Shown: positions 1 to 6,782, counted from the stretch's first letter. The stretch is DNA of 9,880 bases from Acidobacteriota bacterium (GCA_030609975.1 JAUWSR010000129.1:1-9880); one strand, 5' to 3'. The notes: generated from the letters alone by a model not told the origin. A program made the numbers and translations.

Positions 1-1928
1 TGCGTAGGCTGGTGGACAAGGCGGGTAAAGAACTTGACTGCCATCTCCTCCCCTTCGGCAGCTGAAGCCTGGATCAACGCCACAACCTCGATCGTACCTC
101 TTGGGATCTCCCCTACCAAAGGCGAATACTTGGAAGGATCGTAGGGATAGATATCCAAAAGCGCAGAGATCTCCTCCTCCCCCTCCTTTTCTGCGATACC
201 TCGGGTGTTTATATAGCGCTCATTATCAGCCGGAATAAGCAGCAGGGGCGGATACAGTTCGATTCCCCCTTCAGGTTTGACAGCAAGTGAAAACGGCGAA
301 GAAGCCACAGCCGCTTTCCCTGTGACGAGATTTCTTATCACGACCCGGCTTGTGTATGTTCCCAGAGGAGGATGAGCTATACAGTAGTTAAAGATATCGT
401 TGCCACGAGAAGCATAAGCATTCAGATTTAATTCTGTTCTTTGGAAATTCACGCTATTCCATTGTTCATCCAGGATCAGATTGCTGATCTCAACTTGCTT
501 CCCTGAGAGATCTAGCAGCGATACATTGGGGATCCTGGTGATAACCAGGGATCTCGGTCTCCCTTCAGCGAGGGAGGGAAATGCTTGGGAGTTAAAGTGC
601 AGAGGAGACTGATTTCTGGGATTCTCAATCAGCGCAAGCTCCAGGAAATGCCACTGTTTTTCCAGTTTGGAATATTGAGAGAAAGGCCTGGGATTGTAAT
701 ATCCTTTTTGAGCAAATACATTGCATCCTTTGCGCTTAACCTTGACATCAAGTTTGTTGTACTTGCCGTCCCATTTTTCACTGACATAGTAGCCAAGCAC
801 ATAGTAGGAGCCTGTATAGTCCTGGATCTCCTGCATGATATTCTCATAACTTTTAACATTTCCGAAGAATTTTCCACCTGAAGTATCTGATAACCACCTC
901 AGGTTGTCGATGCCTTCTAACTGTCGATTGATGACTCCGCTTTCCCTCACTAAAAAATCGGATTCAATATTGTCATTGCTGCTGGCGACAATTCCTGCCG
1001 AGTAAACGGCATGTAAGGCACAGTTGGCCGTAGCCAGTTCTTTGGTAAATCTATCAAAATCCTGCCTGAGCCTCCAATTCGGTTTGATCCCCAAATCCGG
1101 ATTACCTTCGAATATGCTGGTAGGAACTCCGGATGAGAACATAACAAGATGTTTCTGCCCTGGGGCATACCGCAAAGCTTTGACTAGATTCGTTACGGCA
1201 CCAGCAAATCCTCTCACCTGCTGCACGAATTCGTTCCTCTCCATAGAGAGGCCTTCCACCTCTATCCTTTTTACCCTGATTATCAGGGGATCGGCGCCCA
1301 TTCTGATCAACTCTCTCAGTTCCATGGCAGCTCGCCAGTATCTCTTCTCTACGTTGTCTATCTGCCCCGTGATCTCTCTTACGCTAAATCCTTCGATCAC
1401 ATCCCTGACTTCCTGGTGAGAAGTCGTAAGGACTTTATGAATAACCAGACCTTTTTTGGCCGAAAAGGTGACGAGACCGACTTCATCTGTGGGCTGGAGG
1501 TTTTTATCTATTAAATACAGCGCTGCATTTTTGGATTCTAAAATCCCATTCGTATTGTTGAAGGCAAAATCAAAGAGAAGAAAAAACTTACGGTTTATCC
1601 GAGAGGGACCGGCCAATGTCGAACCTTGCTCGGATTGCTCCACTGCCGTTTTACCGAGGACAAGGCTATGTTTTTCAAAGTCAGTGATTGGCTTTAACTT
1701 GCCTCGTTCATATATTTCAAAATCATCCTTCTCCAGATCCATAACCGGCTTGCCGTCCTTTCCGGTAACATAAACCTGGATCAGCTTCAGGGTGACTGTG
1801 ACTTTATGTTCTTCCTGGTCCTGCTGGATACCGGCCGGTGCTGAGGTTGCAGAATTCAGAATAATAGGATTGCACAGAAAGATCAGGAAAATGAATATGG
1901 CCATATAATCGGCATTTTTCCTTAACAT
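1..1928 (-). CDS. VWFA-related domain protein, exported (partial, 3' end beyond the left edge)
   Basis: An uninterrupted minus-strand frame runs from the ATG at 1926-1928 to the window edge, giving about 642 residues with no stop. Residues 1-30 form a signal peptide: basic MLRKN, then the hydrophobic stretch AIFIFLIFLCNPIIL. Residues 43-85 carry the lead-in typical of acidobacterial VWFA-related proteins (VYVTGKDGKPVMDLEKDDFEIYERG). A von Willebrand A-like fold follows at about 114-385 (FFLLFDF, GLVTFS, LVMFSSG, LHAVYSAG) and ends in the family's YYVLGYY and QKGYYNP segments, near 375-412. The rest is probably beta-sandwich. The metal-site DxSxS motif is not intact: D120 is followed by FAFN, so metal-dependent ligand binding is doubtful. 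Such proteins are secreted or periplasmic and mostly of unknown role. A TATAAT lies 7 nt before the ATG and no strong ribosome site is visible; Met9 is a less likely start because it drops the basic N-terminus. Confidence 0.85.
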   Translation of the reverse strand, partial: MLRKNADYMAIFIFLIFLCNPIILNSATSAPAGIQQDQEEHKVTVTLKLIQVYVTGKDGKPVMDLEKDDFEIYERGKLKPITDFEKHSLVLGKTAVEQSEQGSTLAGPSRINRKFFLLFDFAFNNTNGILESKNAALYLIDKNLQPTDEVGLVTFSAKKGLVIHKVLTTSHQEVRDVIEGFSVREITGQIDNVEKRYWRAAMELRELIRMGADPLIIRVKRIEVEGLSMERNEFVQQVRGFAGAVTNLVKALRYAPGQKHLVMFSSGVPTSIFEGNPDLGIKPNWRLRQDFDRFTKELATANCALHAVYSAGIVASSNDNIESDFLVRESGVINRQLEGIDNLRWLSDTSGGKFFGNVKSYENIMQEIQDYTGSYYVLGYYVSEKWDGKYNKLDVKVKRKGCNVFAQKGYYNPRPFSQYSKLEKQWHFLELALIENPRNQSPLHFNSQAFPSLAEGRPRSLVITRIPNVSLLDLSGKQVEISNLILDEQWNSVNFQRTELNLNAYASRGNDIFNYCIAHPPLGTYTSRVVIRNLVTGKAAVASSPFSLAVKPEGGIELYPPLLLIPADNERYINTRGIAEKEGEEEISALLDIYPYDPSKYSPLVGEIPRGTIEVVALIQASAAEGEEMAVKFFTRLVHQPT

Positions 1929-1935
1929 TATTTCT

Positions 1936-1941
1936 ATTATA
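1936..1941 (-). promoter_or_regulatory. Candidate -10 box of the VWFA-related gene
   Basis: Read on the minus strand this is a perfect TATAAT, with its last base 7 nt before the ATG at 1926-1928. Transcription from it would start at or next to the start codon, giving a leaderless or nearly leaderless message. There is no convincing -35 box at 16-18 bp spacing; the nearest TTGATG (1965-1970) is 23 bp away. The intergenic DNA is AT-rich, so a chance match is quite possible. Confidence 0.3.
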
Positions 1942-1996
1942 CCTTATTTTTCTTTTCATACATTCATCAAACTGGCTATTTTCTTTATAAGCATGG

Positions 1997-2025
1997 TTGA
2001 ATTCCCATTTGTTCTAAGGTAAGCT
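1997..2025 (+). promoter_or_regulatory. Candidate promoter for the RTX-tailed lipoprotein gene
   Basis: TTGAAT (1997-2002) and TAAGCT (2020-2025) are separated by 17 bp, a sigma70-like arrangement, about 45 bp before the ATG at 2071. The -35 is a fair match and the -10 keeps only the TA and final T positions, so this is a tentative call. The gene itself has an excellent Shine-Dalgarno site, AAGGAGGT at 2058-2065, 5 nt from the ATG. Confidence 0.3.
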
Positions 2026-2070
2026 AACGTCGGAATTTAAGGCAAATTTCAACCTGTAAGGAGGTATTGA

Positions 2071-3399
2071 ATGAAAAAGCTATGGGTCGTTTTAACAATT
2101 TGTTTGATGATTTCATTTTTGGCGTGTGGCGCACAAAACCAGAGCGCTGCCAATAGTGAGGACGAGTCCGAACAGGCCGGACAGGATGACAGGCGAGCCC
2201 GGAGGCAGGAGGAGCTCGCTAAGATAAAATACGATGTACCCGACAAGATCGATATCAACTACGAAGTTCTGGACAATATCGACATTTCGACGTCTCCTCT
2301 TGGGATTGTCCCTCTCCCCGCAGAGCTGGGCAAGACACTAAACGGCTTGTTTTCGAAATATACAAAACATATGGCTCCCAATGGCAAACCCATCCATATC
2401 TTCGCTCAATCGAAGGTGAGAGACCTGCAGGTGGTGAGAGCCAGGGAGATTTTGAAATATCATTTGACCGATGCGCCGGGCACCCAATACGGCAGCGACA
2501 AAACCGCGCTGGCTAACCGTATGGCCGATGTCAAAGCCACCCTCATGTACACAGACACTGAGATCAAGTCATTTGCTATGCGTTCTATATTGAGAGGCTC
2601 TGAGCTCAGACTGCAGGATCTCTATGCCACGGAATCCCCTGTTGAAGGCGATTATGAATATATTCATAACGATGGCAAACCCGACGAGCGATTCACGCGG
2701 GACGCCTCCTATGAGGAGATCATGCATCTGGTGCACGACAAAGGGCTGGAAGACATTTTGCCCGAATACCATCAGGAGATAGTCGAGGCGGAAAAGGTGG
2801 CCATCGAAGCGGGGATATATAAATACGGCCGCCCGGCTCCCCATGAGTACATCATAACCGGCTTTGATATCTATTTCGGGTTGTGGGATCACAATCCTCA
2901 AGAGGATGGACAATCTTTCGGAGACGAATATCCCTACCACACCAAAGAAGAGATGAAGGCAGGAGATCCTGCCCTCTATGAGCTCGTCGAGAAATTCTGG
3001 CCCAAATATCTGACCTACAAGGCCTATATCGATCCTTCCTTCGAAGGAACCTATAAGCTCGTAAGGGATGAAGAAAGCGATTACACCTTCAAGTCCCAGT
3101 ACCTGGTCAACATCATCCTGACAGGAAACAAAAATACAAACATCCTGGGCAATGATTCGGATAACCAGTTAACTGGGAACGTAGGGAACAATGTTATCAC
3201 GGGCGGCCCAGGCAACGATGTCATCGCAGGTGGAGATGGTGAGGATACGGCAGAGTTTTCCGGCAACGATTCAGAATACAAGATCACAAAATCCGATGGT
3301 AAAACCATCGTGACCGACACAGTCTCCGGCCGTGATGGAACCGATGAACTTACAGAGATCGAGGCTCTCAAGTTCAAAGACAAAATCGTGAAGAAATAA
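2071..3399 (+). CDS. Putative lipoprotein with C-terminal RTX-like calcium-binding tail
   Basis: The 442-residue product starts with a lipoprotein-like signal (MKKLWVVLTICLMISFLAC), with the likely lipidated cysteine at C19; the FLAC lipobox is slightly off consensus. Residues 25-50 are a charged, probably disordered linker. Residues about 75-335 form a domain I do not recognise. It has an acidic alpha/beta look and a helix containing YEEIMHLVHDKG (214-225, H219 and H222), which faintly recalls a zinc-site helix but lacks an intact HExxH. Residues about 350-395 hold RTX-like glycine/aspartate repeats (GNNVITGGPGNDVIAGGDGED), which in known proteins bind calcium as a beta-roll. Residues 392-440 match the strand-rich cap that often follows such repeats (SGNDSEYKI, DGTDELTEIEALKF). 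The tail suggests an extracytoplasmic, calcium-stabilised protein. The start is secured by AAGGAGGT 5 nt upstream. It is monocistronic, divergent from the VWFA gene and convergent with the DUF885 gene. The function of the middle domain is unknown. Confidence 0.85.
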   Translation: MKKLWVVLTICLMISFLACGAQNQSAANSEDESEQAGQDDRRARRQEELAKIKYDVPDKIDINYEVLDNIDISTSPLGIVPLPAELGKTLNGLFSKYTKHMAPNGKPIHIFAQSKVRDLQVVRAREILKYHLTDAPGTQYGSDKTALANRMADVKATLMYTDTEIKSFAMRSILRGSELRLQDLYATESPVEGDYEYIHNDGKPDERFTRDASYEEIMHLVHDKGLEDILPEYHQEIVEAEKVAIEAGIYKYGRPAPHEYIITGFDIYFGLWDHNPQEDGQSFGDEYPYHTKEEMKAGDPALYELVEKFWPKYLTYKAYIDPSFEGTYKLVRDEESDYTFKSQYLVNIILTGNKNTNILGNDSDNQLTGNVGNNVITGGPGNDVIAGGDGEDTAEFSGNDSEYKITKSDGKTIVTDTVSGRDGTDELTEIEALKFKDKIVKK

Positions 3400-3447
3400 G
3401 AATCAAAAGATATAAAATTTAGTTCACCCCGCATCCCTTTTTAGTAA

Positions 3448-3711
3448 GTAGGATCACCGTTATCCCTCAATGCCCTGCGAGAAGACCTGAATGTCTCGCA
3501 TCAATCGGTTTCACGCTGGATCACAATGCTGGAAAAAATTGTATATGCTTTTTCGAATCTACCCTTTTGGTGCTCCCAAGATCCGAGCCGTAAAAAAGGA
3601 AGCGAAACACTATCATCTTGATTGGACGCTCATCCAGTTCATTTTATCGAATGCAAAATAGGTGAAACAAAGATCAATCCAGGCGCCCGACATGAAGCCT
3701 ATTTAATGAGG
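3448..3711 (+). pseudogene. Remnant of an AAA/DUF4143-type ATPase (C-terminal pieces, frameshifted and deleted)
   Basis: Three conserved pieces of the C-terminal half of DUF4143-type AAA ATPases lie in order but in different frames. The first, from 3448, reads VGSPLSLNALREDLNVSHQ and on through SRWITMLEKIVYAF, the winged-helix-like segment; its frame opens right after a TAA at 3445-3447. At the T-run 3549-3553 the frame must shift to continue as RIYPFGAPKIRAVKK then HYHLDWTLIQ (3554-3637). The last piece, from 3637, is back in the first frame and reads VHFIECKIGETKINPG, resembling the nuclease-like end of the family (VECK motif). The stretch between DWTLI and the VECK-like motif, normally well over 50 residues, is missing, as are the Walker ATPase domain and the whole N-terminus. 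The last 13 bases overlap the antisense 3' end of the DUF885 gene. It is a dead fragment, recognised from recalled family patterns rather than a search. Confidence 0.72.
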
Positions 3712-5453
3712 GAAGGAAGCTTATCGATGGGGACAGCTCCAGCATCGAGCACGGAATCGCAGAAGATTTGAAGACTAAAGTCATCTCTTAGACGCTTTTT
3801 TTCCTGCTCCAATACCTGCAAGAATTTTTTAAATCCCAGAAAGTAGGAGGTGAGCTGCAGCGGAGAGGCTGTCACACGATCCCAAAGGTTGGTGGCGAAT
3901 TGGGGGGCCAAAAGCCCCTCTTCCACAGCAAAATCATGGATCTGCCCCTTGTTCCATCCCCGGCAGTGAGCCTGTACACTGGTATAAGCCCGGGTCGCGT
4001 TCTCCAGCCTTTTCCTCAGATGGGCCAAGCGGTCAAGTTTATCATAACCATTCCAGCCGGCATCCAGGGTGATAACCTCACACAGAGTGGCCCAGCCTTC
4101 CGCGTACAGGGGATCAGCATAGAGGGAGCGCACAAGATGAGGATTGGAGGCGGCAAGCTTGAGCTGCATGTAATGGCCGGGGTAGATCTCGTGAGTGATG
4201 ATCATGGCGTTGAAGTGATTGTTAAAGGATCGATAAAAACCTTCTTTCACCTCTTCCGGTGCATCATCAGGCACTGAGGGAAGATAAAACAGGGTCTGGG
4301 CGCTGGGATTAAAGGGCCCCGCAGGATAGACACCGCCGACAGCTGCGCCGGCAAAGTGAGGCGGAGAAAGCGCTGTTTTCAGTGTCCTTTCCTGGGGAAG
4401 CGTGGCGATATTTTGATCTCGGATGAAGTTTGCCGCTCGGTCGATCAATTGAACAAACACATCTAAAAACCCTTTCTGATTTTCCTCCCGGTTGGCTTCC
4501 ATATCGTGTAGAACTCGCTCCATAAGTTCTTTAAAATCCTCTGGGCTTTTTTCTCCGGGATATCGCTCCGTCCAATACTCTTTGGCAGCAGCTTGCATGA
4601 GAGTTTGCACTTCTTTTATCTCTTGGAAAGTGATCTCTTCGAGTTCTTCCGGAATCATATCCGTCCCCGTGTAGATCTTGAGTTTGCGGGCATATGCCTC
4701 ATCACCCAAAGAATCCGACAGGGTTACCTGAGGACCGACGTTTTCCCGGATGTGGGCAATAAGAGAATGGATAGATGTTGCGGTATTACGGCACTCTTGG
4801 GGGAAGGATTCCAGGCCTGGCTCATTCGGCCATTTCCGGGAGATTTCGATCAAGTTTTCTTCAAAAAACCGGGCCGAGGATGCCATTACCACCAAGCTTC
4901 GTAACGTGTTATGAGGACGCCCGTTCTTGAGCAGGGCTTCACCCTGTGCGCACAGCGATTGGATCCCGGAGAGGCGATTGAGCACAGCCTTTCGTTTTTG
5001 TGCAGGTGAAAGCTCATCTCGGGCCAGAATATGGGTCAAAGCCTGAGAGATCTGTCCGGCATAGAAAAGGGGTGAGTTTTCAAAAACTTTATCTTGCTCC
5101 CATTTCTCCAACTCTCCCAGGATCTGTCGCTCGAGAAGATCGGAATCGATCCTGTCATCCAGCGTCATCTCCCCTGCAGACAGTTGGAGTTTTTCTAATA
5201 TCATGTGGTTAAAATCGATCCAGGCACCGATTCTCTCCAACGTGATCTCCTCAAAAACAAAGGCGGAATCCAAATCACCGGAAGAAAAAGCCTGGGTGGG
5301 ATAGAAGTCTTTCCACTTCTCTATATAGTCTCCGATGGTCTTGTCTATTCCTTTGGGGCTGGGTACACAAGCGGATAAAACCAGTAAAAACAGAAATGGG
5401 ATGAACATTGCTCTATAGGCTGTGTCTTTGTGTTTAATATTTGTGTTTTTCAT
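3699..5453 (-). CDS. DUF885-family lipoprotein, putative zinc metallopeptidase
   Basis: The product has 584 residues. Residues 1-29 are a lipoprotein signal: basic start, hydrophobic FIPFLFLLVL, canonical lipobox LSAC with C29 as the lipidated residue, so it is probably anchored in the envelope. The rest is the mostly helical DUF885 fold at its usual length. The signature HEIYPGHYMQ is at 421-430 (H421, E422, H427), with the partner acidic motif AEGWA at 451-455 (E452). H421, H427 and E452 are likely metal ligands and E422 the catalytic base, as in HExxH-type peptidases with a longer spacing. Many family members are uncharacterised; peptidase activity and substrate are inferred. The ATG at 5451-5453 has a weak GAGA ribosome site (5461-5464) and sits behind a good promoter candidate (5480-5508). 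The gene is transcribed alone. Its 3' end runs antisense into the ATPase remnant, and no clear terminator hairpin is visible after its stop. Confidence 0.9.
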   Translation of the reverse strand: MKNTNIKHKDTAYRAMFIPFLFLLVLSACVPSPKGIDKTIGDYIEKWKDFYPTQAFSSGDLDSAFVFEEITLERIGAWIDFNHMILEKLQLSAGEMTLDDRIDSDLLERQILGELEKWEQDKVFENSPLFYAGQISQALTHILARDELSPAQKRKAVLNRLSGIQSLCAQGEALLKNGRPHNTLRSLVVMASSARFFEENLIEISRKWPNEPGLESFPQECRNTATSIHSLIAHIRENVGPQVTLSDSLGDEAYARKLKIYTGTDMIPEELEEITFQEIKEVQTLMQAAAKEYWTERYPGEKSPEDFKELMERVLHDMEANREENQKGFLDVFVQLIDRAANFIRDQNIATLPQERTLKTALSPPHFAGAAVGGVYPAGPFNPSAQTLFYLPSVPDDAPEEVKEGFYRSFNNHFNAMIITHEIYPGHYMQLKLAASNPHLVRSLYADPLYAEGWATLCEVITLDAGWNGYDKLDRLAHLRKRLENATRAYTSVQAHCRGWNKGQIHDFAVEEGLLAPQFATNLWDRVTASPLQLTSYFLGFKKFLQVLEQEKKRLRDDFSLQIFCDSVLDAGAVPIDKLPSLIK

Positions 5454-5479
5454 TTCAAAATCTCGTGTATTTCTGGCTT

Positions 5480-5508
5480 ATCATATTTTCATTTTCTGAT
5501 TCATGCAA
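5480..5508 (-). promoter_or_regulatory. Candidate sigma70-type promoter of the DUF885 gene
   Basis: On the minus strand TTGCAT (5503-5508) is followed after exactly 17 bp by TATGAT (5480-5485), matching the consensus at 4/6 and 5/6 positions. The -10 lies 26 nt before the ATG at 5451-5453, leaving a short leader of about 20 nt that contains the GAGA ribosome site. Confidence 0.5.
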
Positions 5509-5605
5509 GTAGTCATCACACAACTTTATAATAATAGGAACGTTTATATAAATTAGCCTGCCAGGCTCAAAAGACTTAGTGAGCAATGGAGGAACATGCA
5601 AAAAG

Positions 5606-5746
5606 GCCTCTGGGCAGGACAATATTTATGTGGTGGACAGCTACGAGTTGAATATAAGTGTTTATGATGCCGGGGGAGAATTCCTCCGAGAGTTTGGCCG
5701 GCAAAGATTCAAGAACAATCTGTACTTTATTGAACAGGATCCCTAA
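5606..5746 (+). pseudogene. Fragment of a 6-bladed beta-propeller (NHL-like) protein
   Basis: The frame open from 5552 to the TAA at 5744-5746 reads, from about 5612, GQDNIYVVDSYELNISVYD then AGGEFLREFGRQ. This is one typical NHL-type blade (D-IYV-D, I-V-D-G-FLREFG). The residues just after it, KNNLYFIEQDP, look like the start of a terminal blade of the same protein class, so an internal deletion between the two is likely. No start codon with a ribosome site precedes it, there is a stop at 5549-5551, and one blade cannot make a propeller. Full-length relatives are exported proteins of several hundred residues. This is a decayed relic; no N-terminal part is visible in the preceding 100 bases. 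Confidence 0.6.
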
Positions 5747-5817
5747 CCACGGGTGGTACGCTGCAGGCTCGAGATCAACTAGGAAAACACAGGTAGCGTT
5801 TCCTTAAGACACTCTCT

Positions 5818-6033
5818 CTAGCCCTTATTGTCACCTTTGAGATCCGGACGAAATACCAGCCAGACCAAAAGGCTTATGGGCCATTCCAGCAAGAATACAA
5901 GTAAGGCGACAAGACAGCCGGATTTTCCACGTTTTTCCGCGTCACCATAGACCCAAATAATACTCCAGACAAGCAGCCCGAGGATTATTAGCCCTAAAGG
6001 AACCAAGAATATAAATAGCAGTGCTTCTTCCAT
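5818..6033 (-). CDS. Small two-helix membrane protein
   Basis: The 71-residue product has two hydrophobic helices, about 4-28 (LLFIFLVPLGLIILGLLVW) and 40-61 (CLVALLVFLLEWPISLLVW). They are joined by a short, charged loop YGDAEKRGKSG and end in a basic/acidic tail FRPDLKGDNKG. The loop and the WP-LVWLVFRP ending resemble small uncharacterised inner-membrane proteins found in several phyla; I cannot assign a function. The start is well supported by GGAGAGG (6041-6047 on the minus strand), 7 nt before the ATG. It is transcribed away from the toxin-antitoxin operon. A weak 6-bp inverted repeat (AGGAAA/TTTCCT) lies beyond the stop at about 5781-5805 but has no T-run, so I do not call a terminator. 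Confidence 0.7.
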   Translation of the reverse strand: MEEALLFIFLVPLGLIILGLLVWSIIWVYGDAEKRGKSGCLVALLVFLLEWPISLLVWLVFRPDLKGDNKG

Positions 6034-6180
6034 TGTTTTGCCTCTCCATTTAAAATACGCGCCATTACCCCTCTTTATTCACTAATCAAACAAATAGCAT
6101 GCCATTTTATTACCCAACTTGAATTATCCATCTGAGAATTCAAAGTGTCAATCCAAGTCTTTTTATTATAGTGATAAAGC

Positions 6181-6209
6181 TTGACGACAACAGAGCTTTA
6201 TTGTACAGT
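6181..6209 (+). promoter_or_regulatory. Candidate promoter of the toxin-antitoxin operon
   Basis: TTGACG (6181-6186, 5/6 to consensus) and TACAGT (6204-6209, 4/6) are separated by exactly 17 bp. The -10 lies inside the left arm of the inverted repeat at 6201-6221, so a repressor bound there would block RNA polymerase directly. The AT-rich TATTAT/TATAGT at 6164-6172 is an alternative -10 but has no matching -35. Confidence 0.5.
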
Positions 6210-6221
6210 CATTCTGTACAA
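6201..6221 (+). promoter_or_regulatory. Twin TGTACA operator for antitoxin autorepression
   Basis: A perfect inverted repeat, TTGTACAG (6201-6208) and CTGTACAA (6214-6221) around a 5-nt spacer, contains two TGTACA hexamers whose starts are 13 bp apart. The known E. coli yefM-yoeB operator also carries TGTACA cores, bound by YefM and the YefM-YoeB complex. Position over the -10 and just ahead of the antitoxin gene fits autorepression. Confidence 0.75.
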
Positions 6222-6238
6222 CTCAAGGGAGGAAAGAT

Positions 6239-6517
6239 ATGGCTGAACGTATCTCTTATTCAAAAGCACGAGCCGAATTTGCACGTATCTGCAGCAAGGT
6301 TGCTGAGGACAGCGAAGTCGTCTATATATCCCGCCGGAAAAAGGCTGATGTTGCACTCATATCAGCAGAAGAGCTCTCTTCCCTATTGGAAACCGCTCAT
6401 CTGCTGCGATCTCCAAAAAATGCCCGACGTCTGCTCACTGCGCTTCAAGATGCTCTCGCAGGAAAAGGAGAACCATCTACTCTTGAGGACTTGAAAAAGG
6501 AAGTTGGATTTGAGTAA
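6239..6517 (+). CDS. yefM: Phd/YefM-family antitoxin
   Basis: The 92-residue product looks like a full-length Phd/YefM antitoxin. Residues 1-55 form the dimeric DNA-binding part (ISYSKARAEFARICSKVAED, then VVYISRRKKADVALISAEEL, the most conserved family segment). Residues 56-92 are the flexible tail that wraps the toxin (ETAHLLRSPKNARRLLTAL and the acidic end). It neutralises the YoeB-type toxin encoded directly downstream and, with it, represses the operon. The start ATG has a strong ribosome site GGGAGGA (6227-6233), 5 nt away. A twin TGTACA operator lies immediately upstream. The 3' end overlaps the toxin gene, a sign of translational coupling. The family call is strong; whether the unit is active is inferred. 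Confidence 0.92.
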   Translation: MAERISYSKARAEFARICSKVAEDSEVVYISRRKKADVALISAEELSSLLETAHLLRSPKNARRLLTALQDALAGKGEPSTLEDLKKEVGFE

Positions 6518-6782
6518 ACAGCCACCAAGAGATGCTGTTTTTCATCCTAAATTTCTAGAGGACGTCCAATGGTGGGTAAAAACAGACCGCAAAACTACAA
6601 TAAGGCTATTTTCTCTAATAGAAGCCATCATTAAGGATCCCTTCAAAGGCATCGGAAAACCCGAGCCCCTTAAATTCCTCGCACCAGATGTATGGTCAAG
6701 ACGACTGACCCAAGAGCACCGCATTGTTTATCTCATACAGAAGGAAAGAATCGTTTTCCTCCAAGCTCGATATCACTATTAA
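6510..6782 (+). CDS. yoeB: YoeB-type toxin (ribosome-dependent mRNA endonuclease)
   Basis: Family members bind the ribosome and cut mRNA at the A site, halting translation. All residues known to matter in E. coli YoeB are present: E in GKPEP (E52), R in EHR (R71) and the terminal H89-Y90 of ARYHY; WSRRLTQEHR is also typical. Numbering is from the TTG at 6510, giving 90 residues. There is no in-frame ATG near the start. Two TTG codons compete: 6504, only 2 nt after the AAGGA at 6497-6501, and 6510, 8 nt after it and so better placed. The gene overlaps the antitoxin by 8 nt (14 nt if it starts at 6504). The rare start and overlap are expected to keep toxin output below antitoxin output. Nothing indicates damage, so the toxin is probably functional. 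Confidence 0.92.
   Translation: MSKQPPRDAVFHPKFLEDVQWWVKTDRKTTIRLFSLIEAIIKDPFKGIGKPEPLKFLAPDVWSRRLTQEHRIVYLIQKERIVFLQARYHY

Noticed and set aside
585..1773. Plus-strand open frames opposite the VWFA gene (585-881, 1024-1419, 1456-1773)
   Set aside because: They are antisense to a continuous minus-strand gene with clear family motifs; their translations show no recognisable domain or ribosome site.
3900..5212. Plus-strand open frames within the DUF885 gene
   Set aside because: Shadows of a convincing minus-strand gene; no start signals and no domain features.
5555..5567. Palindrome AGCCTG-C-CAGGCT
   Set aside because: Only 6-bp arms with a 1-nt centre and no neighbouring signal; too short to claim as an operator or element.
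5746..5757. Palindrome ACCAC-GG-GTGGT
   Set aside because: Five-bp arms with a 2-nt centre, easily a chance occurrence; no T-run or gene start beside it.
3400..6240. Possible mobile element or defence island spanning the two gene fragments and the toxin-antitoxin pair
   Set aside because: No transposase, integrase, terminal repeats, attachment site or defence nuclease can be seen; gene fragments alone do not show one.
6171..6494. 107-codon plus frame overlapping the antitoxin gene
   Set aside because: It reads through the operator and the antitoxin in another frame; the 6239 frame has the ribosome site and family motifs.
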